Under the pieces are notes generated by a model. It was not told where the DNA came from, did not search any database, and was given only the letters and a program-made list of their open reading frames with translations. Made by a program: the position numbers and the translations under genes. A stretch of DNA of 64,000 bases, from the NCBI RefSeq assembly GCF_009789535.1, contig NZ_WSUT01000002.1:39381-103380 (forward strand). The letters run 5' to 3'. Positions 7,941 through 15,730 of this stretch are shown in pieces. The DNA comes from Sphingomonas carotinifaciens (GTDB lineage Bacteria > Pseudomonadota > Alphaproteobacteria > Sphingomonadales > Sphingomonadaceae). Every line of letters starts with the position of its first letter. Position 1 is the first letter of the stretch.

Positions 7941-9383
7941 GTGATGCGCAGCCCCGGCACCTCTCAAGACCAAGACGCCAATGCCCAGCGGAGCGCTACC
8001 CACGACCGGGCGGGGGCCGTGCCCGACCACAAGCTCGGGCGAGATAGCGGTGAGCTGGCATGGGCGACGCCGTTGATCGCGGCGCTGCTGATGATGGAGC
8101 TGGCGTTGGGCGGGGCGAATGACGCGGTGTCGAGCGGGGTGGCGTCCTTTGCGACCGCGCTGGTGGCGGGGTTCGTTCTGTACCGGTCGCCTGGGGAATC
8201 GCGCTTCTGGGGGCGGGCGCGGGTGCCGCTCTGCCTGTTCGGGGGGGCGCTGTTGTGGAGTGCGCTGCCCGCGGTGGTGCCCGTGTCGGTGCGGCCTGCG
8301 GCGGACCTGTTCGGGCTGGCGCTGGCGAAGGCGTTGGCAACGACGCTGTTGCTCGTCGCCGCAGCGCTGCTCGCCTATCGGTCTGGCTCGCCCTCCAGGC
8401 TGGTGCGGTGGCTCACGATCTTCGGGATCGTCTACATCCTGTATGCCGCAGTGGACGCGATCGACTGGCTGTACGATGCGGCACATGCCACGCGCTATGC
8501 CGGAACGCTGGGCAACACCAATGCGGCCGGCATCGTCTTTGCGGTCGTCGCCCTGCTGGCGGGCGGTGTCGTCCTATCGCCGGGCGAGGAAGCCAGGGGG
8601 GGCATGGCGCTGCGCCTCGCCGCTTTGGCAGGCTGTGCCGTGGCGCTGATCCTTTGCGCGATGACCGGCAGCCGTAGCGCGGTGCTGTTGGCCGTGCTGT
8701 TCGGAGGCGTGATACTGGCGTTGCGGTTGATACGGCGCGATGGCGCGGCCCCGCCGATCGGGGCCGTCGCGATCGGCGCCGTCGCCCTGCTGGGGCTGGT
8801 GACGATCGTTGCCCTGATCACACCGATGGCCGATCGATCAAGCTACCTTGCCGCAGATGCCGGCCTGCGCTGGGACAGCATCCGCCATTATGCCGGGGTG
8901 GCGTGGAGCAGCCCCGTCTGGGGTTACGGTCTTGGCAGTTTCTTCGAGATCAATCTCCAGACGCTGACGCCCGGCACCGCACCGATCTACTGGAATTTCG
9001 GTGCTGCGCATAACGCACCGATCCAGTTGGTGATGGAAGCAGGGCTGCCATGCCTGGCGCTGCTGCTGATCGGTCTGGCCATCATGGCGCGGCAGGTGTT
9101 CACCGTCCGGCGCGACTGGTCGTCGGTCGCTGTCCTGTGTGCGATCGGGGCGATCGGCGGGAGCGCGATGATCGACATCGCCCTGAACGTGCCGGCGATC
9201 GCCGCGCTGTTCGCGGTGCTGGTGGGCGCGCTATGGGGTTCGGCTCTGGCCGGGCACGTTTCGCTTCGGCGCGCATCGCTTCGCCGGAGGTCAGTGGGGC
9301 GCCCGCGTCCGCAGCGCGTAGCGCACCGCCATCGGGGACCCCCCAAGGATCGCGGCCAGCCGATCGTTGAACCGACCGTCTAG
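7941..9383 (+). CDS. O-antigen ligase-like membrane protein
   Basis: An integral membrane protein of about 480 residues with ten or more hydrophobic helices. The cytoplasm-adjacent motif RYAGTLGNTNAAGIVFAVV and the later MTGSRSAVLLAVLFG are typical of the Wzy_C/O-antigen ligase family, as is the large periplasmic loop containing WGYGLGSFFEINLQ before the last helices. Such proteins join polysaccharide to lipid A-core, or polymerise repeat units. Either GTG 7941 or ATG 7944 could be the start, and neither has a strong ribosome binding site. The last 31 codons overlap, antisense, the convergent gene at 9291-9908, and that tail is basic and low in complexity. Confidence 0.75.
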   Translation: MMRSPGTSQDQDANAQRSATHDRAGAVPDHKLGRDSGELAWATPLIAALLMMELALGGANDAVSSGVASFATALVAGFVLYRSPGESRFWGRARVPLCLFGGALLWSALPAVVPVSVRPAADLFGLALAKALATTLLLVAAALLAYRSGSPSRLVRWLTIFGIVYILYAAVDAIDWLYDAAHATRYAGTLGNTNAAGIVFAVVALLAGGVVLSPGEEARGGMALRLAALAGCAVALILCAMTGSRSAVLLAVLFGGVILALRLIRRDGAAPPIGAVAIGAVALLGLVTIVALITPMADRSSYLAADAGLRWDSIRHYAGVAWSSPVWGYGLGSFFEINLQTLTPGTAPIYWNFGAAHNAPIQLVMEAGLPCLALLLIGLAIMARQVFTVRRDWSSVAVLCAIGAIGGSAMIDIALNVPAIAALFAVLVGALWGSALAGHVSLRRASLRRRSVGRPRPQRVAHRHRGPPKDRGQPIVEPTV

Positions 9384-9908
9384 TCCCGCCAGCCAGACCG
9401 CTTCCTCGATCGCGGCATCGCGCGTCGCGGGGGACAGGGTCTTCCAGTAATTCGCGGCATAGGCCGTGCGCCAGAACCCTTCCGAGGTGAGAAAGGGCGC
9501 CGCGGCATAGCTGGCGGCAAAGGCGCGGGTTGCGCGCCGGCTGGGGTTTTGCCCCTCGACCAGTGCGAGCTGCGTATGGAGGAGCAACGTCGCGGCCGCC
9601 TGCGGCCGAGCCGCATCGGCGATGGCGAGCATGGCGCGGGCCTGGGCCAGCGCATTCTGCCGGGGTGCGGGTGCGGCGGCTTCGCCTGCCTTGCGCAGCC
9701 ACAGCGCGGTCAGGCCGATCGCCGCCCGTGCCGGAATCGACCCCGGCGCCCAGGTGCGAGCCTCTGCCAGCATCGCGTCACGTGCCGGTGGGTCGCCATC
9801 GGCCGCCAGGGCAACCGTCGCGACCCGCCGCTCCGCCGCGATCGACAGACCCGATACGACCAGCGTGACCGCCGCAGCGGCCAGACAGGCGGTCTTCAGG
9901 ACCTGCAC
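9291..9908 (-). CDS. Conserved-looking exported protein of the polysaccharide operon
   Basis: A 205-residue protein not recognised as a family. Residues 1-25 are a signal peptide or signal anchor (KTACLAAAAVTLVVSGLSIA). The rest is alanine-rich and helical, with TPR-like amphipathic segments (RAAIGLTALWLRKAGEAA; NALAQARAMLAIADAARPQ). It starts 15 bp after the Wzc gene on the same strand, so it is the last gene of the secretion operon. A role as a periplasmic accessory to polysaccharide assembly is inferred from position only. Its 3' end overlaps the convergent ligase gene by 93 bp. Confidence 0.65.
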   Translation of the reverse strand: MQVLKTACLAAAAVTLVVSGLSIAAERRVATVALAADGDPPARDAMLAEARTWAPGSIPARAAIGLTALWLRKAGEAAAPAPRQNALAQARAMLAIADAARPQAAATLLLHTQLALVEGQNPSRRATRAFAASYAAAPFLTSEGFWRTAYAANYWKTLSPATRDAAIEEAVWLAGLDGRFNDRLAAILGGSPMAVRYALRTRAPH

Positions 9909-9923
9909 CGCGCCTGCGCCTTC

Positions 9924-12068
9924 CTATTCGTTGTAATAGGACGAGTAGCGGGCAGAATAATACAGGCCGCCCATCGCCTCCGACCGGTGATCGACCATCG
10001 TCATCACCGCGCCCAGCACATGACCCTGGCCATGCTCCAGCCCTGCAAGCGCAGCGTCGACCGCGGCGATCGGCGTCGCGTTCCACTTGATGACCAGCAT
10101 CACCGCATCGGCCAGACCGACCAGCGTACGCGCGTCCGCGATGCCCAGCAGCGGCGGGGTGTCGAGGATGACATAATCATAGGCGGCGCGTGCCTCGGCC
10201 AGCAGCGCTTCCATCCGGCCGCTGCCGAACAGATCGGTGGGGGTGAACAGCGACCCTTGCACCAGCAGCATGTCCAGCCCCTCGACCTCGTCGCGCACCA
10301 CCGCCTTTGCCATGGTGGTACGGCCTTCCAGCACGTCGGTGAGGCCGGTTTCCACCGTGCGGTCAAGCGCGCGCAGAACCCCGGCGCGGCGCACGTCGCA
10401 GTCGATCAGCAGGACGCGGTCCCCGCTCATCGCCATGACGCGCGCCAGCGACAGCGAACTGGTCGTCTTGCCCTCGCCGGGCAGTGTTGAGGCCAGTGCG
10501 ATCACCCGCGCGGGTTCCGCCTGGTCGGTCGTCGCGATGAACGAGCGGACTGCGCGGTAAGCCTCGGCATAGACGGTCATCGGCTTGGAGACGAGCGTCC
10601 TGGCCGGGTTGGTGGTGCGCTTGCCGCGCAGCCGCGACCGGCCGGGCAGCCGCGGGATGGAGGCGACGAACGAGAGGCCGAGCAGCGTCTCGATGTCCTC
10701 CGGCTTGCGGATGGTCGAGCTCAGGCCCTCGGACAACAGCACCGCGCCCAGACCGACGACGATGCCGATCAACAGCCCCGCCGCAGCGAACGCCTTCACC
10801 TTCGGAAAGGTCGGACGTGTCGGAACCGTTGCATTTTCAACGATGCTCGCCTGCGGTGCCGATACACGCTGTGCCTGGGTCGATTGCTGCGCGGCCTGGG
10901 CCAGACGGGTGTAGGCCGTACGTTTCGCCTCGGCATCGCGCTCCAGGCTGCCCGCCATGACGGAGGCCTGATCGTCGCGTGCCACGCCCCGCTGCAACGT
11001 ATTCAACCGGCCCCGCAAGCTGTTGGCCCGCGCTTCCGCCGACAGTGCCTGGCTGCGCAGCCCGCCGACGACGCGCTGCGCCTCCTGCTTGATCTGTTCG
11101 TCGAGCGACTCGATCTGCTGGGCGATCTGCACCGACAAGGGATAGCGCGGGCCATAGCGTGCGCTCAGTTCGGCACGCCGCTTCTCCGCCTCGGTACGCT
11201 GGCGCCGGAGATCGGCGATGACGCTGGACGACAGCACCGCCGAAATGGCGTCCGTACCGCCGGTCGCGCTCTGCCGTTCGGCCACCGACAGGGCGGACCG
11301 TGCCGCAGCGGCCTCGGACTCCGCGGTGGCGAGCTGCATCGACAGCGGCGCGATCTGCTGGTCGGTGATGGTGCCGGCCTGGCCGGTCTGGCTGATGCCG
11401 CTCTGCGCCCGATAGGCGGCCAGGCGCGCATCGGCGGCCTGTACCTCGGCACCCAGTTCGCGCAGCCGATTCTGGATCGACGTCGACTGCTTGGCCGCCG
11501 TGCCCATCAGATTGTCTGCCGTGCCAGCGACATAGGTGCTGGCATAGGTGTTGGCGATCTTGGCGGCCTTGGTAGGATCGACGGAGCGGATGCCGATATG
11601 GACGAGATAGCTCTTCTCGTCGCGGTTGATCTTGAGGCTGTCCAGTACGTTGCTGGTCGCACGCTCGATCGCGGTTCCGGCAGGACCTTCGCCGGCAAAT
11701 TCCGGATCGCGGTTCAGGTCAAGCTGCGTGACGACTTGGCGCGCGGTGTTGCGCGATCCGATCACCTGCACCTCGGTATTGACCGCGGTCTGATCCGCGG
11801 GCTGTTCCGTGCCGTTGCCGAAGTCGAGCGGGGAGGCCGCGTTGGGCGTGATCCGCACCTTGGCAAAGGCGTCGTATTTGGGCGTCAGCATCAGCGCCGT
11901 GCCCAGCGCAATCGCAAAAACCGTCAGCGCGCAGGCGACCACGATGATCCAGCGGCGCCGGATGGCATCACCCACCGACCGTAAGGTGACCGCACGTCGC
12001 CCCAGATGACGTGACTGGTCGAAGCGGCTGGCATCGTCGTGCTCGGCCTGCGGGGAATGTCTATTCAT
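9924..12068 (-). CDS. Wzc-type polysaccharide co-polymerase / tyrosine autokinase
   Basis: This 714-residue protein combines a Wzz chain-length domain and a BY-kinase. A transmembrane helix follows RRRWIIVV at about 38-60, then a large periplasmic coiled-coil region (about 60-420), a second helix near 425-445, and the cytoplasmic kinase. Kinase motifs are Walker A TLPGEGKTT (lysine 534), Walker A' RVLLIDCD (about 551-558) and Walker B VILDTPP. The C-terminal tyrosine cluster GGLYYSARYSSYYNE has five tyrosines (703, 704, 708, 711, 712) for autophosphorylation. It controls polymer length and export together with the outer-membrane export protein encoded at 14037. In some sphingan clusters the two halves are separate proteins; here they are fused. 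Confidence 0.92.
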   Translation of the reverse strand: MNRHSPQAEHDDASRFDQSRHLGRRAVTLRSVGDAIRRRWIIVVACALTVFAIALGTALMLTPKYDAFAKVRITPNAASPLDFGNGTEQPADQTAVNTEVQVIGSRNTARQVVTQLDLNRDPEFAGEGPAGTAIERATSNVLDSLKINRDEKSYLVHIGIRSVDPTKAAKIANTYASTYVAGTADNLMGTAAKQSTSIQNRLRELGAEVQAADARLAAYRAQSGISQTGQAGTITDQQIAPLSMQLATAESEAAAARSALSVAERQSATGGTDAISAVLSSSVIADLRRQRTEAEKRRAELSARYGPRYPLSVQIAQQIESLDEQIKQEAQRVVGGLRSQALSAEARANSLRGRLNTLQRGVARDDQASVMAGSLERDAEAKRTAYTRLAQAAQQSTQAQRVSAPQASIVENATVPTRPTFPKVKAFAAAGLLIGIVVGLGAVLLSEGLSSTIRKPEDIETLLGLSFVASIPRLPGRSRLRGKRTTNPARTLVSKPMTVYAEAYRAVRSFIATTDQAEPARVIALASTLPGEGKTTSSLSLARVMAMSGDRVLLIDCDVRRAGVLRALDRTVETGLTDVLEGRTTMAKAVVRDEVEGLDMLLVQGSLFTPTDLFGSGRMEALLAEARAAYDYVILDTPPLLGIADARTLVGLADAVMLVIKWNATPIAAVDAALAGLEHGQGHVLGAVMTMVDHRSEAMGGLYYSARYSSYYNE

Positions 12069-12101
12069 ACGGTCGCGAAGGTCCTTTGGGCGACGCCAGC
12101 A

Positions 12102-13400
12102 TCAACGCTGGAGAACGACGGAAAACAGCGCGCGCGTCTCGTCGAACGATTGCAGCGCGGCCGAACCCGATGTGGAGCGGTTGTCCCGGCCGACCAGCAG
12201 TCCCAGACCGACATTGCGGTTGAGCAGATACCGGCCGCCCGCGCTGTAGCGCAGGATCTTGGACTTGCCGCTGTTGTTGACGAAATCGTCCTGCTCATAG
12301 CCGATCTGTGCGTTCAACAGCACGTTGCGGTAGAGTTCGTGGTCGACGCGCAGCGCCGCGGCGGTCGCGAAGAAGCCGCTGCTCGTGCCGAAGAAGCTGT
12401 CCTGCACCGTGCGGCGCACGTTCAGGCCGATGGTGGTGAGTTGCGTCATGAAATATTCCAGACGCGCTTCGGCCGCGAGGCCCGAAATATCCTGATAGAT
12501 CCGGGCATCGTAGTTACGGCTGACATAGCCGATGCCGATGCCGCCACGGATCAGCGACGACAGGTCGAAGCTGGCCCCACCGATGATGCTGAATTCCTTG
12601 GAATCGCGATTGGCGACACCGATCGACAGCGGGCGGCGATAATCGGTATCGACGAAACCGCCCTGGAGGAACACCGACGTATCGGGCGACACGGCATATT
12701 CGCCGCGGGCGGTGGTGCGGAACAGCGTCTGATCGCGATTGGCCTGGCTGATCCGTGCACCCGAAAAGGCACGCACGTCGGAAAAGCTGAACTCGTCGAC
12801 CGTGACCGCCACCTGGCCACGAATCCGCGATCCGGCAAAGGCGCTGCCGACGCTGGCGGTGGTCTGCTGGAACTGGATCGCCTCTGCGGCATCCTGCGGC
12901 GAGGCGGCAGACGAACGCGGCTCCGTGGCGCGGGCGGTGCGCAGCAGGCCGTTGAAGGTCAGCGTGCGCGTCGCATCGAGGCGGCCATTGGCATCGATCG
13001 TGTAGTTGGTCTCGTTCCGGGGCGTCTCGCTGGCGAAGCGGCGCAGCCGCGCCCCGGCGCTGAGATTGAATTCGTGCGTGGCCCAGTTGCTGTTGGCGGC
13101 GACCGACGGTGCGATGATCGCATAGGCATCGCTCTGCTTGTCATTCTCGATCTGATAGGCGTTGTCGGTGAAACCGCCGCTCAGTTCGAGGCGCGGATAG
13201 ACCAGGAACGATCCGGCCCGAATCCCTTGTGCCTGATATTCCGGCCGTTCGCGCTGAAGGACGCTGACGTTCCGGCCGCGGTCATATTCGAGCGGAAGGT
13301 TGGGGAGGATCAGATTGTCCTCGATCGTTTGCGCCTGTGCTGCACCGAGGGCGAGCGGCATGGTCAACACGCCCATCAGGGCAACAAGGGGCAGCCGCAT
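12102..13400 (-). CDS. Outer-membrane beta-barrel protein (BBP2 type) of exopolysaccharide operon
   Basis: A 432-residue protein with a signal peptide (MRLPLVALMGVLTMPLALGA, cleavage after AQA). It is followed by alternating beta strands ending in an aromatic/Gln-Arg terminus (FSVVLQR), as in outer-membrane barrels. Strands such as YPRLELSGGFTDNAYQ resemble the 'putative beta-barrel porin 2' family found in alphaproteobacterial polysaccharide clusters. The start at 13400 gives a clean signal peptide; ATGs at 13415 and 13424 are alternatives. The gene sits between the small exported protein and Wzc, all on the minus strand with short gaps. A role in polymer passage or anchoring at the outer membrane is inferred from context. 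Confidence 0.8.
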   Translation of the reverse strand: MRLPLVALMGVLTMPLALGAAQAQTIEDNLILPNLPLEYDRGRNVSVLQRERPEYQAQGIRAGSFLVYPRLELSGGFTDNAYQIENDKQSDAYAIIAPSVAANSNWATHEFNLSAGARLRRFASETPRNETNYTIDANGRLDATRTLTFNGLLRTARATEPRSSAASPQDAAEAIQFQQTTASVGSAFAGSRIRGQVAVTVDEFSFSDVRAFSGARISQANRDQTLFRTTARGEYAVSPDTSVFLQGGFVDTDYRRPLSIGVANRDSKEFSIIGGASFDLSSLIRGGIGIGYVSRNYDARIYQDISGLAAEARLEYFMTQLTTIGLNVRRTVQDSFFGTSSGFFATAAALRVDHELYRNVLLNAQIGYEQDDFVNNSGKSKILRYSAGGRYLLNRNVGLGLLVGRDNRSTSGSAALQSFDETRALFSVVLQR

Positions 13401-13427
13401 CAAATTACCTGTCATGGAAGGCATGGA

Positions 13428-13865
13428 TCAGAAGGTCGAGTAGTTGGAGGTGCCACCACCACCGATACCCACCACCGGACCCTGCGCCAGGGTTCCTGCA
13501 CTGCCCCCGGGGGCCGCAGTACCATAGGGATCGCACCGGATCGCCCGGCTGAGTACGTCACGAAGGGCCAGCGTGATCGGCTTTGCCTGACGCGGCGTGC
13601 CCAGTGCCTGGCGGAGTGCTGCCACCACCACACGGCAGTTTTCCTCGCTCTGATCGACCGTATAGGCGATCTGCGCTTCCGCCTGTTCGCGGCCTGCCGC
13701 CGCTGGAACGCCCGCGATGGTGCGCATGATATCGGTGTACAATGCGATGACGTTCGGATCGTTCGCGGCCAGTGCCGGCAACGCAGGTGCAACCGGAATC
13801 TGCGCGGCACCGCTACCCCCGATGACGGACATCGTGGCCGCCATTCCCAGGAAAAACTTTCGCAT
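13428..13865 (-). CDS. Small exported protein of the polysaccharide operon
   Basis: A 145-residue protein of unknown family with a signal peptide (MRKFFLGMAATMSVIGGSGA). The mature part has two cysteines (NCRVV and IRCDPYG) that could form a disulfide, and a glycine-rich C-terminus (GPVVGIGGGGTSNYSTF). The start at 13865 is preceded by AGGGGA; the upstream ATG at 13922 adds an unlikely sequence. It lies 27 bp before the barrel gene and 171 bp after the export-protein gene in transcription order, so it belongs to the secretion operon. Function unknown. Confidence 0.7.
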   Translation of the reverse strand: MRKFFLGMAATMSVIGGSGAAQIPVAPALPALAANDPNVIALYTDIMRTIAGVPAAAGREQAEAQIAYTVDQSEENCRVVVAALRQALGTPRQAKPITLALRDVLSRAIRCDPYGTAAPGGSAGTLAQGPVVGIGGGGTSNYSTF

Positions 13866-14036
13866 GGCTAGTCCCCTATTTAAGCAGCCCCTCCCACACA
13901 TCGAACCAAACCACAATCTCAACGGGTTGTGATTTCGTCCAATTTTGGAACGGAAGAACCCCGCTCACAAAGTGCGCAAGCGACTTGAAAGTTCCCTGCT
14001 AATAGTTCCCGGAAACGCCGGCTGTAAAATAATCGA

Positions 14037-14702
14037 TCAGAACAACCGCTCGCGGATACGAATAGTATCACCGGGGCGCACCCTCAGATCCGGAGAAAGA
14101 TCTACCTTTTCCTCGGTGCTTTCTCCGGCATGCTTTATGACGACGGACTTCTTGCTTGCCCGGTAGGTAAATCCTTCGGCGGTCGCCACGGCATTGAGCA
14201 CAGTCAGTCCGGAAGAATAGGGATATTCACCGGGCTTGTTGACTTCACCAAGGATGTAATAGGGGCGGAACGTCAGAACATCTATGCTGACCCGCGGCTG
14301 GCGAAGATAGCCATCGGCCAGCTTTTCCTGGATGGTGGCGGCAAGACTGGTGGTATTGACGCCTGCTGCATCGACGTCGCCGATCAGGGGCAGCGACAAC
14401 CGGCCATTGGCATTGACGAAAAATTCGCCGGAGAGCGACGGTTCGTCAAAGATGATGACGCGAACCTTGTCCGCCACGCCGAGCGTGTAGTCGTTACCGG
14501 CCGATACGGGCGTGGCCTGCCCCGCTTCCGCGCGCGCCACCGCTGCACGGGCAGGGCTGGCGGCGGTGGTGGTGGCAGGGTCGGCGGTGGTGGTGCCGGG
14601 CGTTGCCGTGCGCGGCGCGGTCATCTGACCGGATGCGAGCGCAGGATGTGCACTCGCCAGGCTCGTTAGTGCGACCAAGGCCATCAAGATACGCATACGC
14701 AA
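14037..14702 (-). CDS. Polysaccharide biosynthesis/export protein (Wza/GumB-like)
   Basis: A 221-residue periplasmic or outer-membrane protein with a signal peptide (ILMALVALTSLASAHPALA) and a Thr/Ala-rich linker (about 25-65). The Poly_export domain runs from YTLGVADKVRVIIFDEP to about residue 145 and includes the strand GRLSLPLIGDVDAAG. A single SLBB domain follows (YYILGEVNKPGEYPYSSG, then LRVRPGDTIRIRERLF). No lipobox cysteine is seen, unlike E. coli Wza; short GumB-like proteins in this group vary here. It forms the periplasm-spanning export channel with the Wzc-like kinase at 9924. It is the first gene of the minus-strand operon. Confidence 0.9.
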   Translation of the reverse strand: MRMRILMALVALTSLASAHPALASGQMTAPRTATPGTTTADPATTTAASPARAAVARAEAGQATPVSAGNDYTLGVADKVRVIIFDEPSLSGEFFVNANGRLSLPLIGDVDAAGVNTTSLAATIQEKLADGYLRQPRVSIDVLTFRPYYILGEVNKPGEYPYSSGLTVLNAVATAEGFTYRASKKSVVIKHAGESTEEKVDLSPDLRVRPGDTIRIRERLF

Positions 14703-15032
14703 AAGCTTCCGTTGAGTGACGCGCCATTATTGATCGCAGCAAGCAACCAGCGCCCGACGGGGAGGCAACCGGTTTTCACAATCCAATATGATGTGATTTT
14801 TCACGTTCTTATCATCCTTGTCGAGCGGGCGGCAAGGCCAAAGCCCGCTGCTCTGTCCATCCTTGGGACAGGAACGACTTGGTAACCATTGACGCTAACC
14901 GTCGATCGGTACGCTTCGGTAACCTCCAGCCGATACGCTCGGGTAATCATGAGCGATTGCAACATCCTGGCAACAGGCGCGGCAACGCGTCGGGGACACC
15001 GATCCAGCGGAGGGCTGTTGCCCCGCCGGACC
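14703..15032. other. Divergent intergenic region between export operon and BTLCP gene
   Basis: About 330 bases between divergent genes. An AT-rich stretch near 14775-14815 is a plausible promoter area for the minus-strand export operon. The open frame of the next gene extends back to 14889 and also has an ATG at 14949, but no strong ribosome binding site supports those starts. Confidence 0.45.
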
Positions 15033-15626
15033 ATGCGATCGGTCGCTTTCGCGGCCGGGCTGATCGGCCTGTGGGTATTTCCCGCCACGGCGCGCGGGCC
15101 GCAGGCTTCTTTCATGGCGCTTGCGCAGGAGATTACCCCGCCCAAGGGTTTCGCCGCGATGTGCGGAGCGCAGCCCGAACTCTGCACCAATGCCGGGTCG
15201 ATCCATGCCGGGGCCGGCATCGATGACGGCATCCTCGAAAATCTGCATGTGCTGGACCGGATCAACCGCCGGACGAACCGTGTCGTGCGGCAGGAAGCGG
15301 ACACCCGCACCTATGGCCGTGCCGATCTTTGGATGCCGGCGGGAGCGCATGCCAAGCCGGTCGGCGACTGCGAAGACATCGCGATCGAAAAGCGGCAGCA
15401 GCTCATCAAGGCGGGCTTCCCTGCCGATCGACTGTTCCTTGGAGTGGTGCATGCCCGGCGCCTTGGCCTGCATGTCGTGCTTGTGGCGCGCACCTCGTCC
15501 GGCGATCTGGTTCTGGACAGCCGGGCCGATGCGATCCGGTCGTGGCGCGACGTGCCCTATACCTGGATAGGCGCGCAGTCCGGGCAGGAGCCGTTGCGCT
15601 GGTTCGGGATCGACAATCTTTCCTGA
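15033..15626 (+). CDS. Bacterial transglutaminase-like cysteine peptidase (BTLCP)
   Basis: A 197-residue exported protein of the BTLCP family (LapG relatives). A signal peptide (MRSVAFAAGLIGLWVFPATA) precedes a domain with the Cys-His-Asp triad: VGDCEDIAIEKRQ (Cys), LGLHVVLVA (His) and LVLDSRADA (Asp). LapG-type proteins cleave surface adhesins in response to c-di-GMP through LapD. No LapD-like or adhesin gene is adjacent, so the substrate is unknown. The start is uncertain: ATG 15033 gives the best signal peptide, while 14949 and 14889 would leave a basic leader. It precedes the glycoside hydrolase gene by about 100 bp. Confidence 0.8.
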   Translation: MRSVAFAAGLIGLWVFPATARGPQASFMALAQEITPPKGFAAMCGAQPELCTNAGSIHAGAGIDDGILENLHVLDRINRRTNRVVRQEADTRTYGRADLWMPAGAHAKPVGDCEDIAIEKRQQLIKAGFPADRLFLGVVHARRLGLHVVLVARTSSGDLVLDSRADAIRSWRDVPYTWIGAQSGQEPLRWFGIDNLS

Positions 15627-15730
15627 CCATAAATTACGGCTCATGCCGCCGTATCTGCGGCAATGCATTGTCAACGCTATCTTAAACACGTGGGCCTAAT
15701 TCTGATCCAGCAATCTTTGCTGGATTATCA

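Noticed and set aside
12039..13871. 610-codon plus-strand open frame opposite the barrel and small exported protein genes
   Set aside because: It is antisense to genes with signal peptides and family features, has no recognisable domain, and is a typical high-GC shadow frame.
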